Translations under genes and position numbers: made by a program
Notes under the pieces: model-generated
What the model saw: the letters and a program-made list of their open reading frames with translations, nothing else
Told to the model about the DNA's origin: nothing
Databases searched by the model: none
Origin: Phytophthora colocasiae
Lineage: Eukaryota > Oomycota > Peronosporomycetes > Peronosporales > Peronosporaceae
Assembly: GCA_018806915.1 (NCBI GenBank)
Contig: JAGKQI010000028.1
Coordinates: 682,001 to 746,000, forward strand
DNA: 64,000 nt
Direction of reading: 5' to 3'
Shown here: positions 50,399 to 61,800 of the stretch, one piece after another
How positions within the stretch are numbered: the first letter of the stretch is position 1
How the letters are laid out: each line of letters begins with the position of its first letter

Positions 50399-51769
50399 AT
50401 GGCTAAGTCCGTGCCATCACAGAACCAATTCTTCGCTCCAGAAGCCACACGTCGAGCCACAGCCCCCGATGAGCTTCAGGAGCTTCTTCACCAAGCAAAA
50501 TACACCACGTCCCCAGTCGAAGTGCCCTCAGAGACTCCATTACTGCAACTCCCCGATGGTGAAGCCCAAGCCTTCCGCCACCTCGCGCACAGCATCGTCT
50601 CCCGTACTTTAGCACACGAGAGCGAGTACCACCGAATGAAGCGGCCGGAGATGAACCAGCGCGACTGGAAGCTGCTTAAACGCCAGAACGAGCTCAACAT
50701 CTACAAGCGTAGACTCTTGAAGACAGCGGATCAAGGTCGCTCCACTGCTCAGTCCAAACGACCCATGGTTCTCTGCGTCGGCTCAATCGCTGGAGACCTG
50801 GAGGATGTTCTATACGGCGTCCACGCCAAGAACCGTGAAGAGATGCAGATCACGTTACCCTACATGAGCAAGGGCCACGTGGACTGCGCGTTGCTCGCAA
50901 AGCTCGAAGGAGGATCCACCACCGATCCGTACCGGCAGCTCGCGCTTAAGTGGCATGTGACGGATGCTCTAGCCGAAGCTAAGATCATGAAACTTCGCGA
51001 TCTCTGTACACTTGAGTCCATGGGCATCAGCACGGATGCGCAGGGTGAGAAGTACGCGTACTACCTGCTCCAAAGCGTGGACTTTGCAGGTTGCCCGCCC
51101 CCTCCAGAAACCAGCGACGTCATCCGAGCCAACATGATGTTCTGCTGCATCTATCGGCAAGCGCCCGGCTCACACGTCGTCGATGTGTACGCGAAGGGAA
51201 TGTTCGACTTAGGTGGAGACATCCCGTCCTTCCTGGTGTTCAACACGTCCTGTTCGCTAATGCTGTCGGTCCTCGGAGCGATGGACAGTGCTGAGGCTAA
51301 ACGTCTAACGCTCCTCGCACTCCAGAAGGCAGAAAACTCCATGTCTTCGTCCGTTGACGATCTGTCGGCGCTGGATTTAGAGGAGTTCGAGCTCACGGAT
51401 GAGTCTGTTCCGTCCGGCTACTCTAATTCAGCTTCGAGTCTGTCGGCTGAGGTCTCAAATGTCATCGCTGCAATGCCTCCGAGTCTCTCTCGCCTCCTTT
51501 CTAAAGGTCATCGCAAGTCCCGGTCGAGACGGCAACCGGTCGCCGAGCCTTGCTGTGTGTGCTCCAAGAAACCAGCCATGGCGGCGATCGTAGGCACCAC
51601 GCACCGCACGTGCGGCGTCTGTCTCCGCGGTGTCTGCAACAAGTGCCACGTCAAGCGTCGGCTATTTGCTAGACCACAACCGGTGTCTGTGGCGTGCTGT
51701 AAGTCCTGCCTTCTGGAAGCCAAGCAGTTGAGCGTCGACCCTCAAGAACCCTGCCCCATGTTGCCGTAG
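50399..51769 (+). CDS. START-like domain protein with C-terminal FYVE-variant zinc finger, 456 residues
   Basis: ATG at 50399 (MAKSVPSQNQFFAPEA). Residues about 60-320 look like the START-related lipid-binding fold common in oomycete START-FYVE proteins (SIAGDLEDVLYGVHAKNREE; YLLQSVDFAGCPPPPETSDV; VVDVYAKGMFDLGGDIPSF). The C-terminus has eight paired cysteines in FYVE spacing: CCVCSKKP, HRTCGVCLRGVCNKCHVKRR and VACCKSCL. The canonical FYVE basic patch (RRHHCR) is replaced, so PI3P binding is uncertain. Acidic and Ser-rich linkers join the two parts. A role in lipid-dependent membrane targeting is inferred from the family. Intronless. Confidence 0.8.
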   Translation: MAKSVPSQNQFFAPEATRRATAPDELQELLHQAKYTTSPVEVPSETPLLQLPDGEAQAFRHLAHSIVSRTLAHESEYHRMKRPEMNQRDWKLLKRQNELNIYKRRLLKTADQGRSTAQSKRPMVLCVGSIAGDLEDVLYGVHAKNREEMQITLPYMSKGHVDCALLAKLEGGSTTDPYRQLALKWHVTDALAEAKIMKLRDLCTLESMGISTDAQGEKYAYYLLQSVDFAGCPPPPETSDVIRANMMFCCIYRQAPGSHVVDVYAKGMFDLGGDIPSFLVFNTSCSLMLSVLGAMDSAEAKRLTLLALQKAENSMSSSVDDLSALDLEEFELTDESVPSGYSNSASSLSAEVSNVIAAMPPSLSRLLSKGHRKSRSRRQPVAEPCCVCSKKPAMAAIVGTTHRTCGVCLRGVCNKCHVKRRLFARPQPVSVACCKSCLLEAKQLSVDPQEPCPMLP

Positions 51770-52186
51770 AACCTGAACTGCCATTTCGTCTGTACTTGTA
51801 TCTGTAACCTGTCTATGTAGTCTACCAACACCTCCACTCATGTTGCCTTGAAACAGTCAGCACAAGAATAGTGCTGACTGACGTACATCCTGTCCACCTC
51901 AGAACTCCCATGTGTCTTGCTGTCTCTGGAATTGCTGACACTTTGGGTGCCAACTGGCAGTTGATTCAACACGGTCCGGAATCAATCGGAATGATCACTG
52001 CCAATGTCTCCCTATCCACCGTCTTGGGCTGTCTGCAATCGGTTCCCTTTGTCTCCGCTCTCCAACCAGTAGATAAGCCTTAGTCTGCCGATTCACTCTG
52101 CCACTGCATCTTGGCGAGCGTCTTCGTCTCAATTCACATTTCAATCTGACCAAGCAGATACCATTCCAGCGTTTGACCACTTCCCG
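51770..52186. other. Spacer with a 10-bp-arm hairpin
   Basis: Between two plus-strand genes. An inverted repeat cagtcagcac/gtgctgactg at 51854-51863 and 51871-51880 (7-nt loop) lies 85 bp after the stop of the FYVE-variant gene. Otherwise nothing recognised. Confidence 0.6.
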
Positions 52187-53630
52187 ATGTTGGAAGAAAA
52201 CGTCTCAAAAATGTCGATACCCACGTGAACATCACATTGTACAACAAAGCAGAGGCTTCTCCAAGTTTCCACACTCGAGCAACGATAGCAGTGAACCACC
52301 GTCAGCTCGGCGTCGTGGGGATCGTCTCCATCATGTACGTCTACCTGTGCGCCGGCCCCATTGGATCTGAAGAGTGATCTCGTCTGCTGGTCCCCTCGTC
52401 GGTCTCTCTGGTTTCCTCCTCTATGCGCTCTTCGTCGCCTTCCCGTTCGCGTGCATTGTAGCTGAACTGTGTTCGGCATTCCCTGAAGACGGAGGCTTCA
52501 CCGTCTGGGTCTTGACCGCCTTCGGGCCGTTCTGGGCCTTCCAAGTCGGGTATTTGTCCTGGATTGCTGGAGTTCTTCGAGGAGCGTTGATGACCGGTGC
52601 GTTACTGGAACTTCTGACCCGGTACTACGACGTTGAGATCACATCGTCCGCGCTCTCATACGCCATCAAAGTGGCTATCGGAGTCGTGCTGGCCATCCCT
52701 GCACTCTTTGGCACCCGTACTGTCGGCAGGTTAAGCTTCGTGGTGTCTGCCATGGTGATACTCTTCTTCGCGGTGTTCACAGTCTGGGCCGTCGCCACCT
52801 CTACAGATCTCGATGATCTCTTCCAAGTCCGCCATGAGCACGTTGCGTACAACGAAGACACACGTGACGTGACTTTATCGGGCGACGTGGACATCCACTG
52901 GACGACCTTCTTAAACATCCTCTTCTTCAAGTTTAAAGGGATGAACAACGCCTCCGTCTTCGGCGGAGAAGTGCAAAACCCCGCATGTTCGTATTCCCGA
53001 GCCATCGCCATCACGTGCACATTGCTTCTCGTAACGTACATGACCGCCGGCATCGTCTCGAATGGTTTGTCATGGATTCACTTCGATCGTAACTCGTTCC
53101 CGGTCTTCGCCTACTACGTGGGCGGGAGTTTTCTTCGCACGCTCATCCAGATCGCGTCTTGCTGCGGAACGGCCGGTATGTGTGCGGCCGCGTTGCACGT
53201 CATGACATTCCTGGTCAGTGGCATGGCGGAGAACCAGCTCGTCCCCAACCTTTTCGCCAAGAGGTGTGTCAAGTTCCACAGCCCCACCAACGCTACACTC
53301 CTTACGCTCGTGCTCATGCTCGTACTGGTGGGCTTGGACTTCGACAGTATGTTGGCAGTCACGAACGCCTGCTCTGGTGCCGTTCAGCTGGTTATCATCA
53401 CCACAGTCATCAAGCTACGTCGGGAGTTGCCGTACATCGCACGCCCAACGAGAGTCCCAGGTGGAGCTCCAGTGCTGTACGCCGTTGCAGTGGTACCGAC
53501 CTTTATGTTTGGTTACATCACGGTCTACGCCTTCTGCAACTTCACGTCGGCAGTTCTCATGGTCGCGTTCTTCGTACCAGGAGTCACGTACGCTGGCTAT
53601 CGCTTCTACTACCGTCGTTCGCTGGCGTAA
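52187..53630 (+). CDS. Amino-acid/polyamine permease (APC superfamily), N-terminus frameshifted
   Basis: The start ATG at 52187 is placed by similarity to the pseudogene start (MLEEN versus MLEED). Reading from it stops after 13 codons. The conserved part resumes in another frame from about 52220 (VNHRQLGVVGIVSIMYVYLC), and a second single-base shift occurs near 52371, before ISSAGPLVGLSGF. From 52374 the frame is open for 418 codons with about 10 membrane spans, AELCSAFPEDGGFTVWVL, FGGEVQNPACSYSRA and a C-terminal FYYRRSLA. The LAT/PHS-like layout suggests proton-coupled uptake of amino acids or polyamines at the plasma membrane. It is either recently broken or carries assembly indels. Its stop is 21 bp from that of the convergent IQ gene. 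Confidence 0.8.
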
Positions 53631-53651
53631 CATAGGTTGTAAGGCTTGATT

Positions 53652-55100
53652 TTATAGCTGGAGGATGCTCTTGGACACTGGACTTGCTGTTCGTTGCCGT
53701 CGACGTGATGCTGTCGCTTCTCTCTCTTCTTTGGACTGCAGTAGATGCGCTGGCACCCAGTCGTACGTCGTCTGTAAGCCTCCTTTCTTCTTCTGTCGGC
53801 CTCTCCCCACTAACAATGGACGTAACTCTCCATGCTTCTCTCCAGTTTCTTCCGGAACTTCTCGGTGCCCAACAGGGATCGCTACCCACACGTTGTTCAG
53901 ATTCACACGGGCGTCTTGAGCCATGATCTTCTCGAAGCGACTAAACGGCACGCACTGCACTTTCGTCCGGGTAGATGCCGATACGTGCGGCGGCCTCTGC
54001 AGCGGCAGTGGCTCCAGTAAAGTTGCTCGCTCTCCTCTTCGTTGGTAGCGCCATTCTCGACGAGGCAGCGGCAGCACTGGCGTCTCCTGTTGACGAGCGA
54101 GTAGTCGCGTTTCCAGTTCTCTACGGCGCGCCCGTTCTGCTTCCGAAGGTACCAACAATGCACCACGGGCTTCACGTAGACGTTCGCGTTGTCTTTGGCG
54201 TTGAAATTTCTTCAACTTCCAGTTACGTATCCGACGAACTCTTTCCCGTACACAATGACCACGCCACACGCGTTGAATCGTTCGCGCGGCCAGACGGCGA
54301 GCAGCACGAAGGATAAACAAGGTGGTGGAGCTGGTACTAACATCATGCACGTTTTTCAGCTCCTGTTGTCGCCTCTGCTGGTGTTCCCGAAGACGCATGG
54401 GTAGATCCATGAGCAGCTTCAACAGACGTTCTTTAGATTCCAAAGCCGCTTGCTCATTCCGCTTCATTCGTTTCCACAGTCGCTGGATCACACGTGCATA
54501 AGTGTCCAAACGCTCTTGAACACAAATTGCTGCAACATTCACCACTGCTTCAGTCAGCAGTCGACCGACCATTTCTTTTGAAAGATGCGAGGCATCTTCA
54601 GCTCGGCGTCGTCTATGAGCAGCAGCGATGGCCGATCGCCCCAGTCGAGCCAACGCCTGACACATCCACTGGTAAATGCGTACTTGATGCTGCTGACGCT
54701 CTTGTTCCAGTTGTGCTTTCTTCTCCGCGCTCCGTCCGAATGTTCTCCCCAGTGTCTTCTGGAACATACTCAGTAAACTCTTCTCACCAGTGAGTGCTGA
54801 TCGCAGCTTCCTCCCCCATTTCGAACTACCTATCGCTGTTAACTTCCCTCGCTTTCGAGTGAAAAAACCAATTGCAGCATGACGCAGCGACCGCAACAAC
54901 GCGGATACAGCAGCAGCACTACGACCAACCATTGACGCCAGGGTTGCAACGCCAGCTCGCTGCCTCGCTTTAACTTGAAAGAAAGCCACCGCCCGCTTCG
55001 AACGCACCGCTTGGAGTTTATCTTCGACATGCTTGACGTCTTGCTTCTTGCTCTTGAATCTTGCTGGTAGGTGGGTAATGGACTCGATGGCGCTCTTCAT
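53652..55100 (-). CDS. IQ-motif, Arg-rich protein of unknown function, 482 residues
   Basis: ATG at 55098-55100. The protein is strongly basic and helical, with Ala/Arg-rich stretches (LARLGRSAIAAAHRRRRAED). One clear IQ motif (RTIQRVWRGHCVRERVRR) lies near residue 280 and a weaker one (RVIQRLWKRMKRNEQ) near 220; these are calmodulin-binding helices. The C-terminus is less regular and Gln/Arg-rich. No motor, kinase or GAP domain was found. A short stretch (NVHDVSTSSTTLFIL) before the main IQ motif is out of character and could be an unrecognised intron. It lies directly downstream of VPS13 on the same strand with about 107 bp between. Confidence 0.75.
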   Translation of the reverse strand: MKSAIESITHLPARFKSKKQDVKHVEDKLQAVRSKRAVAFFQVKARQRAGVATLASMVGRSAAAVSALLRSLRHAAIGFFTRKRGKLTAIGSSKWGRKLRSALTGEKSLLSMFQKTLGRTFGRSAEKKAQLEQERQQHQVRIYQWMCQALARLGRSAIAAAHRRRRAEDASHLSKEMVGRLLTEAVVNVAAICVQERLDTYARVIQRLWKRMKRNEQAALESKERLLKLLMDLPMRLREHQQRRQQELKNVHDVSTSSTTLFILRAARRLAARTIQRVWRGHCVRERVRRIRNWKLKKFQRQRQRERLREARGALLVPSEAERARRRELETRLLARQQETPVLPLPRREWRYQRRGERATLLEPLPLQRPPHVSASTRTKVQCVPFSRFEKIMAQDARVNLNNVWVAIPVGHREVPEETGEKHGELRPLLVGRGRQKKKGGLQTTYDWVPAHLLQSKEEREATASRRRQRTASPVSKSILQL

Positions 55101-55207
55101 ATCGTTCTAACAAAATATAAACAACCAAAGTCAGAAACGTCAGCCGTGAAACCTCTTCATGCGCGTTCTAAAATGGCCACGTCTTTATTGTCCATGACAT
55201 GGTCTCA

Positions 55208-55876
55208 CTAGCCAAAGAGCTCAGCGCCATCTTCCTGCCCGCGTTCACCAAATAAATCGTATGCTGCGTTGGAGTGGCGTCCTGTGCCCCGGAATCGCAG
55301 AACGACTGGACGTGGCGTCCTGCTCACAAGATTCTTGAACTGCGACGTGTTGGCGACGTTCACACCGTTCACTGTGAGAATGCAGTCGCCTGCGGCGATC
55401 CGCCCCGAAGCGGCTGCTGCACTCGACGGCACACACTCGCGCACGATCACCGAATCTCCACTCTGTTTCGCAATGAGACCTAAGGATGCACCAGCGAACT
55501 CCACTTCGTACTCCTCGCTATCTGCCGAGCCTTGAGCAGTAGCTGGCACCTCCCCAAACAAAGCGAAGTCCGAAGCAGGCGTGGAGCTCTCGTTAACTTG
55601 CAGGTCGTCACCGATGATGACCACGTTCGCAGACCACCAGCTTTGCGTCTCCTGTAGCGTGAATGTGGCGAGGTATATCCTCGGTTCGCCTTCAACCGCG
55701 CTGTCTTGCGCGTCGCGTACCACGTTGCAAGCGTTCGACTGCACCGTGAAATACACATCACCCGACGTCAGTAGCGTCGGTGTGTAGCCATACGCAAACA
55801 CCACGAGTGCACGGTCCGGTCGCCAGTTCGTCGCGCTGCCTCCAGCTGAAGCATTTTCACCGTCACTTGAATCCAA
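55208..55876 (-). other. PDZ-domain tail of the VPS13 gene
   Basis: This C-terminal segment carries a readable PDZ fold near residues 115-205: GASLGLIAKQSGDSVIVREC (carboxylate-binding loop variant), AAASGRIAAGDCILTVNGVNV and LVSRTPRPVVLRFRG. It is followed by about 20 residues ending DLFGERGQEDGAELFG. The upstream part (DRALVVFAYGYTPTLL, IYLATFTLQETQSWWSANV) is beta-rich. If the frame joints are errors, it is fused to VPS13. Otherwise it would be a separate small gene, but no good ATG or promoter precedes it. Confidence 0.75.
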
Positions 55877-58800
55877 GACGCTCGCTAAATGGCGTCGTCA
55901 GGAAGAACACGTAGCGACGCACCGTCATTTAGCTGTGTGTTGACTACCAAAGAGTGTCGCGAGTTGTTGATTAGCGCGAGCGCCACGCAGCCACGTGCCT
56001 CCAACCCGGTATGGTTGGCGTCCCAGTCGTACACAAGGTGCCGTACCTGGCGCAGGAACTCGGCGCTGTTGCGGCACTCCCCTATCGCTCGTGAATGCTT
56101 GCGCACGATATCCCCGTTCGACATGTGCTCATGGCGGAAGGGTGCACCAAGGCTCTCTCCGTCACCAGAAGAGCTGGAAGTCAGCAGCCCAGGAGCCATA
56201 GCACCGGCGGCGGCCGCAGGTCCGCTTTGCCACGCAATGTGGATACGAGGACGTAACGCCGCCGGCAACCATACTCGTGACTAACGACGTGACCTCAATG
56301 GAGTCGATCAGATTCAGCGCTTGGGACTTTACCGATTGTTCGTAGAAGCGCACAATTGCCGCGCCCAGAGACTCCTGCGTCGCCAACGCGTGCGATAAGC
56401 GGTAGCCTTCCAACGTCACGCACGCGTTCTCGATCTTGAGCTTGAGGTTTGACAGCCAGAATCCGTCGTGACTCGAGTCGCTCTTGTCGCGAGTAAAGCT
56501 TACGACGACACGCACTGGGGAGATCTCTCCCGACGCGATGTAGAGCTTTCGACCTGTCATAGCAGCCATATCCGCACTTGATCCTTCTTCTCCCTCCTCA
56601 TTTTGAGGCACAAAGTACGCCAGCAAGTCGTCCGCGTCGCTGCTGTCATCGATCTGAAAACTCTCTTCGCCTGGGAAAGCAGATACAAGCGACGTGTGCT
56701 GGAAGTGGGCAATAGTTTCCTCCTGCAGCTTGTTCAGTCGATCCACAAAACTCATGGACGTCGAGACCTTGACGTTCTGCAGCTCTAGGTTCACACGCTC
56801 TACCCACGTGTACTTGGCGTGTGGTCGTTCCAGATATGTCAGCTCGAGGAAGTACTTGTCCATGCTTGGTCTCACTGATCCAGCCGCGCCATCGCCATGC
56901 AGAAGTGGTCGAAGCACTACGCGGTTCTTCGACTTGGGGAGAAGATCCTCCACCTTGAGCCCCATGAGGTTCAGCTTTGCAGCGGTCGCTTGCGGCGACC
57001 ACGACGCCTCCAGTCCAATCCGCGTGAATGTCGCGCGTGCTACCGATTCGCTCCCGCCTTCAGACCCACTGGCAAACAAGTTATGCGGCTCCTCTATAGT
57101 CCTGCCATGCTTCTTGTCCGTTACCGTGACAATCACGCCAGCCACTTGAGCATGAAGGCTAAACGTCTGCCAGCCTGCCGCCCCTGTATCTGCGATCCCG
57201 TCTCTTGAAATCGTCGAGCCTGCACTTGACAGTCTTGATGAGGTGGATGTCGGAGATCCAGTGCCTCCGTCCGTCACCACCACCACGAACGTGGCCTGCG
57301 AAAAGCTGCCTCGTTTCACTGTCACCTCTAATTGAACGCCACGTCCACTCGATCGGGGTGGGATAAGCAAATCTGTGGTAGCCACTCGGTCGACAGCGAA
57401 AGCTGTACTCCAGTCGTACCCATCACTGCAGAATACATCCGATCCAGCACCGTCCGGCAGTACTGACGCGCGCAGCGGTGCTCGACTTCCGCCCACCCAG
57501 TACAAGGCGTACATGTCTCCTGCACCAAGTACGTGGTGCGCAACATTTCCGTTACTTGCGTCTTCATGGCGCTGCTGGCGGTTCGGGGATTCAAGAAGCA
57601 GCAACGTGTGTGATGACCGGTTGAAGACCAGGTAGCGAGGAATGACACTCACTAACGTCGTCACAGAGCCGAAATGTCGTGTTGCGTAGTCTGCCGACAC
57701 CCCGAGCTCATAGAGAACACCACCTGAAGACCCGCTGCTTCCTGCTGACCGAAGGGTGATACATTCATCCTGCCAACTCAACCTTCTCGGGTCCGCTTCA
57801 AAACGCGCCGACCAGTTGCATCCTCGTAAACCGATGCGAACCACAGGAACTTTCCCGCTGTTGTCACTTGAGTACGCACTGATCTGTGCGTTCCCCACCT
57901 GCACGCGAGCTGCACGTGGAGGGATGTAGGCTTCACTGTCGGCCGCTGTGCCGTAGACGAGTTCTAAACCCGAACGGTTGATAACCCAGACCTCCGCCAG
58001 GATCTCAACGACTACAGGGCGTGCATTGCGCTCGGTGCCTCCCACCACGCGGAGGAGCAACCGGAACGGACGTCCATCGTCTACGCGCGAAAGCTGAATG
58101 GACAGCACAGCACCGTTAGCCGTGCCGCGCGGTGCGAGCTCCAACCACTTGGATGCGGTCGTGCAGCCTTCCACCAGAAGTTGAAACAGTGGGCGTTGCG
58201 CGACGTCAGTCCACCAGATACTTGTCTTGGCCCCGACGGCGATAGTCTCTGGCTTCGAAGGGCTGTCGCTTGTCCCCGAGCCGTAGGCAGAGCTGTACGC
58301 CGAACGCACACGATATGTCAACGGCACAGGCAACTTATTCACCAGAACCAGCGGTTCGGCAAAGGATACTGCCCTCATCTCCTTCTCGCTCGACATCGAG
58401 ACACAGTACACCGCATTCCGACCTTCACCGGGGCCAGTAAAGCCCTCTCGCGATGCGGACGTTGAAGAGACTGCTGCTTCCACCTTAAGCTCGACGGCAG
58501 ATCGAGTCTGCACCGGAATAGGGGCACTCCACGAGTACGTGGATCCGTTTCCTATAGGTCGCACGCGCAGCTCCGACGCAAGGGAAAGTAACACAGGTAT
58601 GGCTGACTCCTGATTCGGTGGTAGGATTCCGATCTCCACTGGTGTTTGCCACGTCGGGTCGTTAACGAGAAGCGCTACGGAGCGGCCCGAGGCCAGTCTG
58701 TTCACCAGCTTAATAGGCGACGATACAACCAGCAGAATACGCCCCTCTACAAGCTGCGCCGACAAACTGAGTGTGAAACTCGTCCGCTGTCCGTGCGTGT

Positions 58801-61800
58801 CCACCAGAGGGAACGTACGCGCACCCAATTGCTCGAAAATGAGGCCTTGAACAGCTTGAAAACGGGCTTCATTGTTGCCTGAGGATTTGACATCCATCAA
58901 CTGTAGACATAGGCGCAAATTGGCGGCTTCTCGGTCACCAGACGCGTAGCGCCGCACCACGCCCCGTCCTCGACCTGGAGCGTGGAGATACCGAACATCC
59001 GCCAGACTTCCAGTGGATACGATCAGCGGTTCAGTAGTGAACGAACCATTCGTAAGCCAGAAGCTCAGGGGCAATCCAGTCTCATTACGGATCACACACG
59101 GCGCCATTTTGCGTCGCTGCGTTTCTTCGTCTTCATCATTTGCATATTCTTTCGTCGCCACGGTAGCACGACGCTGCCACGCTCCACCCACGGACGCTAC
59201 AACCTCCAGCAACCCGTGCGTAACAGTAAGATCCAGTGCCTGTGAAGCCGTAAGGATAACGTGCAGCTCACTCTCATTAGAAATTGAGCCCTGGACGGAC
59301 GCATCCAGCCCCCACTCAGTGCACATAGGATGCCAGTCGCGCGTGTCCGGGTTGTAGTATGACATGAGCACCACAAGATTCCCTCCGCCAGAAATCGTCG
59401 TCGTCACGGGCGACTCCAGTGCGAAGAACGCAGAGCCGTCGACTTCTTCTGCTTGCGCCGTGTACGTGACGTTCAAGAATAAATGACAGCGCTCGATTTG
59501 TAGCTGAGCCAGCCCCATATCACAGCCATCGCAGTCATTAATCAGGGTCAAGCTCACGGTCGGCAGTTCACAGGTAAAATACCGGTGGACTTCCTCTTCC
59601 TCTATCACGAGACTTTTGGACGACGTTCGCGCTCTAGTGAGCGAATGGAACTCTAGCGGTTCTCGTGACGAACGTTTAAACTCTTCGTGCTGCTCGATTG
59701 CTGTGTTAAGGGCCTCCATCGTTTCCATCGCCATGCGTGCGTCATCGTAAGATACAAAAACTTCAATAGGCGTGAAGCTCAGCGCCACAATTTGCTGTCG
59801 CTGACCGGCATGCGGGAACAGATCGCTCACTTCTACGTGCAGGGAGCAGGGCTCTAGCAACTGAATCAAAGGCGCAACGTCAATGGCGTCCCATTTCGCG
59901 TTTGTAGCTGGCGCCGCAACACAGCAACCAGGCCGTCTGGCGTTTACCAGCACTACTTCCATGTTCCGCGCGTCGGCCAGAATGCTGCTTTGGATATCCA
60001 GGTCATCGCCATTCTTCCCTTTCTTTGGATCCGGGTGTGGTTTCCACATAAACTCGAGGGTGAAATCGCCCGCGAAAGTCACGCGCGGACTATTTGGGTC
60101 ATAAGCGTCACGTGGGAGTGCCACGCCCACTTGTTTAGCCGTCGCTCGGATTGTGATTGTCAGGTCTGGTTCCTTTCCGTCCCGTAGAATGTCTGAAATA
60201 CTCTCGCGCCGGGTTAACAGAGCCGGCGACGGTGGCACTTTTCGAGATGCCTCTGCGAGACTTTTCTCCTTCGTCGGCTCTGGTTTGCCTGGTTTCGTTG
60301 GCAATGCGAAGAAACCGAGAAGTGACAGTAGGGCTTCAGGGATAACAGTACCCGTCACTTCGGAGAACAACAAGTCCAGGTCTCCTGTCAACGCAGTATC
60401 GTCCCATGTATAACGGATCTCCAGTGGCTGTGGCGATACCAACAACGTGCCGCTTTCATCACTCGAAGACTTGTACTCCCCCACAAGATCCCGAGCGCTA
60501 AACGCCCCGAGATGCACCGCCAGACGCGGATTCTTCTCGTACTCGTCGTCAAACACTAGTGAGAAATCTGTAGCAACAACCTCTGCAAGAGCTCCATCAC
60601 GTCGCCGTGTATCGCTTTCAAATGTGCGCTGTACCATCGAATCTAGCTTGTCTTCGTCTGCTTCCAGTTGTTTGTCTTGGTATAGCAGAACCCGCACATT
60701 TTCCATAACAAACCGTACTTGGAGTGTTGCTTCGTCTGCGTCCGCTTGTAGATACGTATACCTCACAGTAGGTCGTAGCGAAGGCAGATCGGTATCTGCG
60801 CTGCTTCTCCTTTTCCCTAGAACGTGACCAGAACTATTAGTTCTGCTCATTTCTCCAGCTGAATCAGGTTCGTTTTGCAGCTCTTCGGCGCCGAAATTCT
60901 CCAGAATCAGAGCGACAATGCCCAGATAACTAGTGCGTGATAGATGTGCCTCAAGTGGGGGTAGTACTGAGTCCACCGTGATTCGAGGGAGGAACACGTC
61001 ACTGTTCTCGTCTATGGAGATTGTGGACGAGACGAGATCTTCAATACTGATTTTCAGGTCCGCAGGCTCAGGAAGTAGCTCTTCATACACTGGTCCTTCA
61101 CCTTCCTTTGTCTTCTTACCACCAGCTGTAGTACAATAAATGTGGACTTGCTCCAGGAACAAGTCTTTACAGTCTACGCGCAACGAAACCCCGTCCGAAG
61201 TGTGAACGACAGCACGTGGTAACGCTTCATCGTGTACAACCTGCTTGATTCTTGCCTCTGGGGGTCCGTGGTAATGTACAGCACTGGATGGGAAGTGGAC
61301 TAGTCGCAGCACATTCGCAGTGACCTTCGCATGCGGAGCATCTTCCAAGCTCAACGGGAGGATCAACGTGGGCTTCTCCACACTCAAGTCAAGCACAACA
61401 CTGGCCTCGTCTTCACGCAACAATAACTGAGTGGCGTTCATCAGTGTTTGAGACACCATCGCGCCTAGGACTCCTTCGAGAACGAAATCGACAAGCTCCA
61501 AAACCTGTTGGTGATAGTAGACGCCACGAATCGGCTGGAAGGCCAAGCGAAGAGCACTCTTGTCGCTCACCATCGGGTCACTCGCAAATTCGAAGCTCAA
61601 TAGCGCGTCTAGCTTTTCTCCAGCCGTGCTACGGCGACGAGCTTCATCCTCATCTAACCCGAGGAGCGTCGCGTACAAGGGATGCTTGGAGGTGCTCAAG
61701 TCCGTCCCCACAAAATTACCAACATGACCGGTAACTTCGAACGTGTCTTCCTCAGCGCTTCTCTCGATGGCGTAGCTCGTATAATTAAGAGCTGAGTTGG

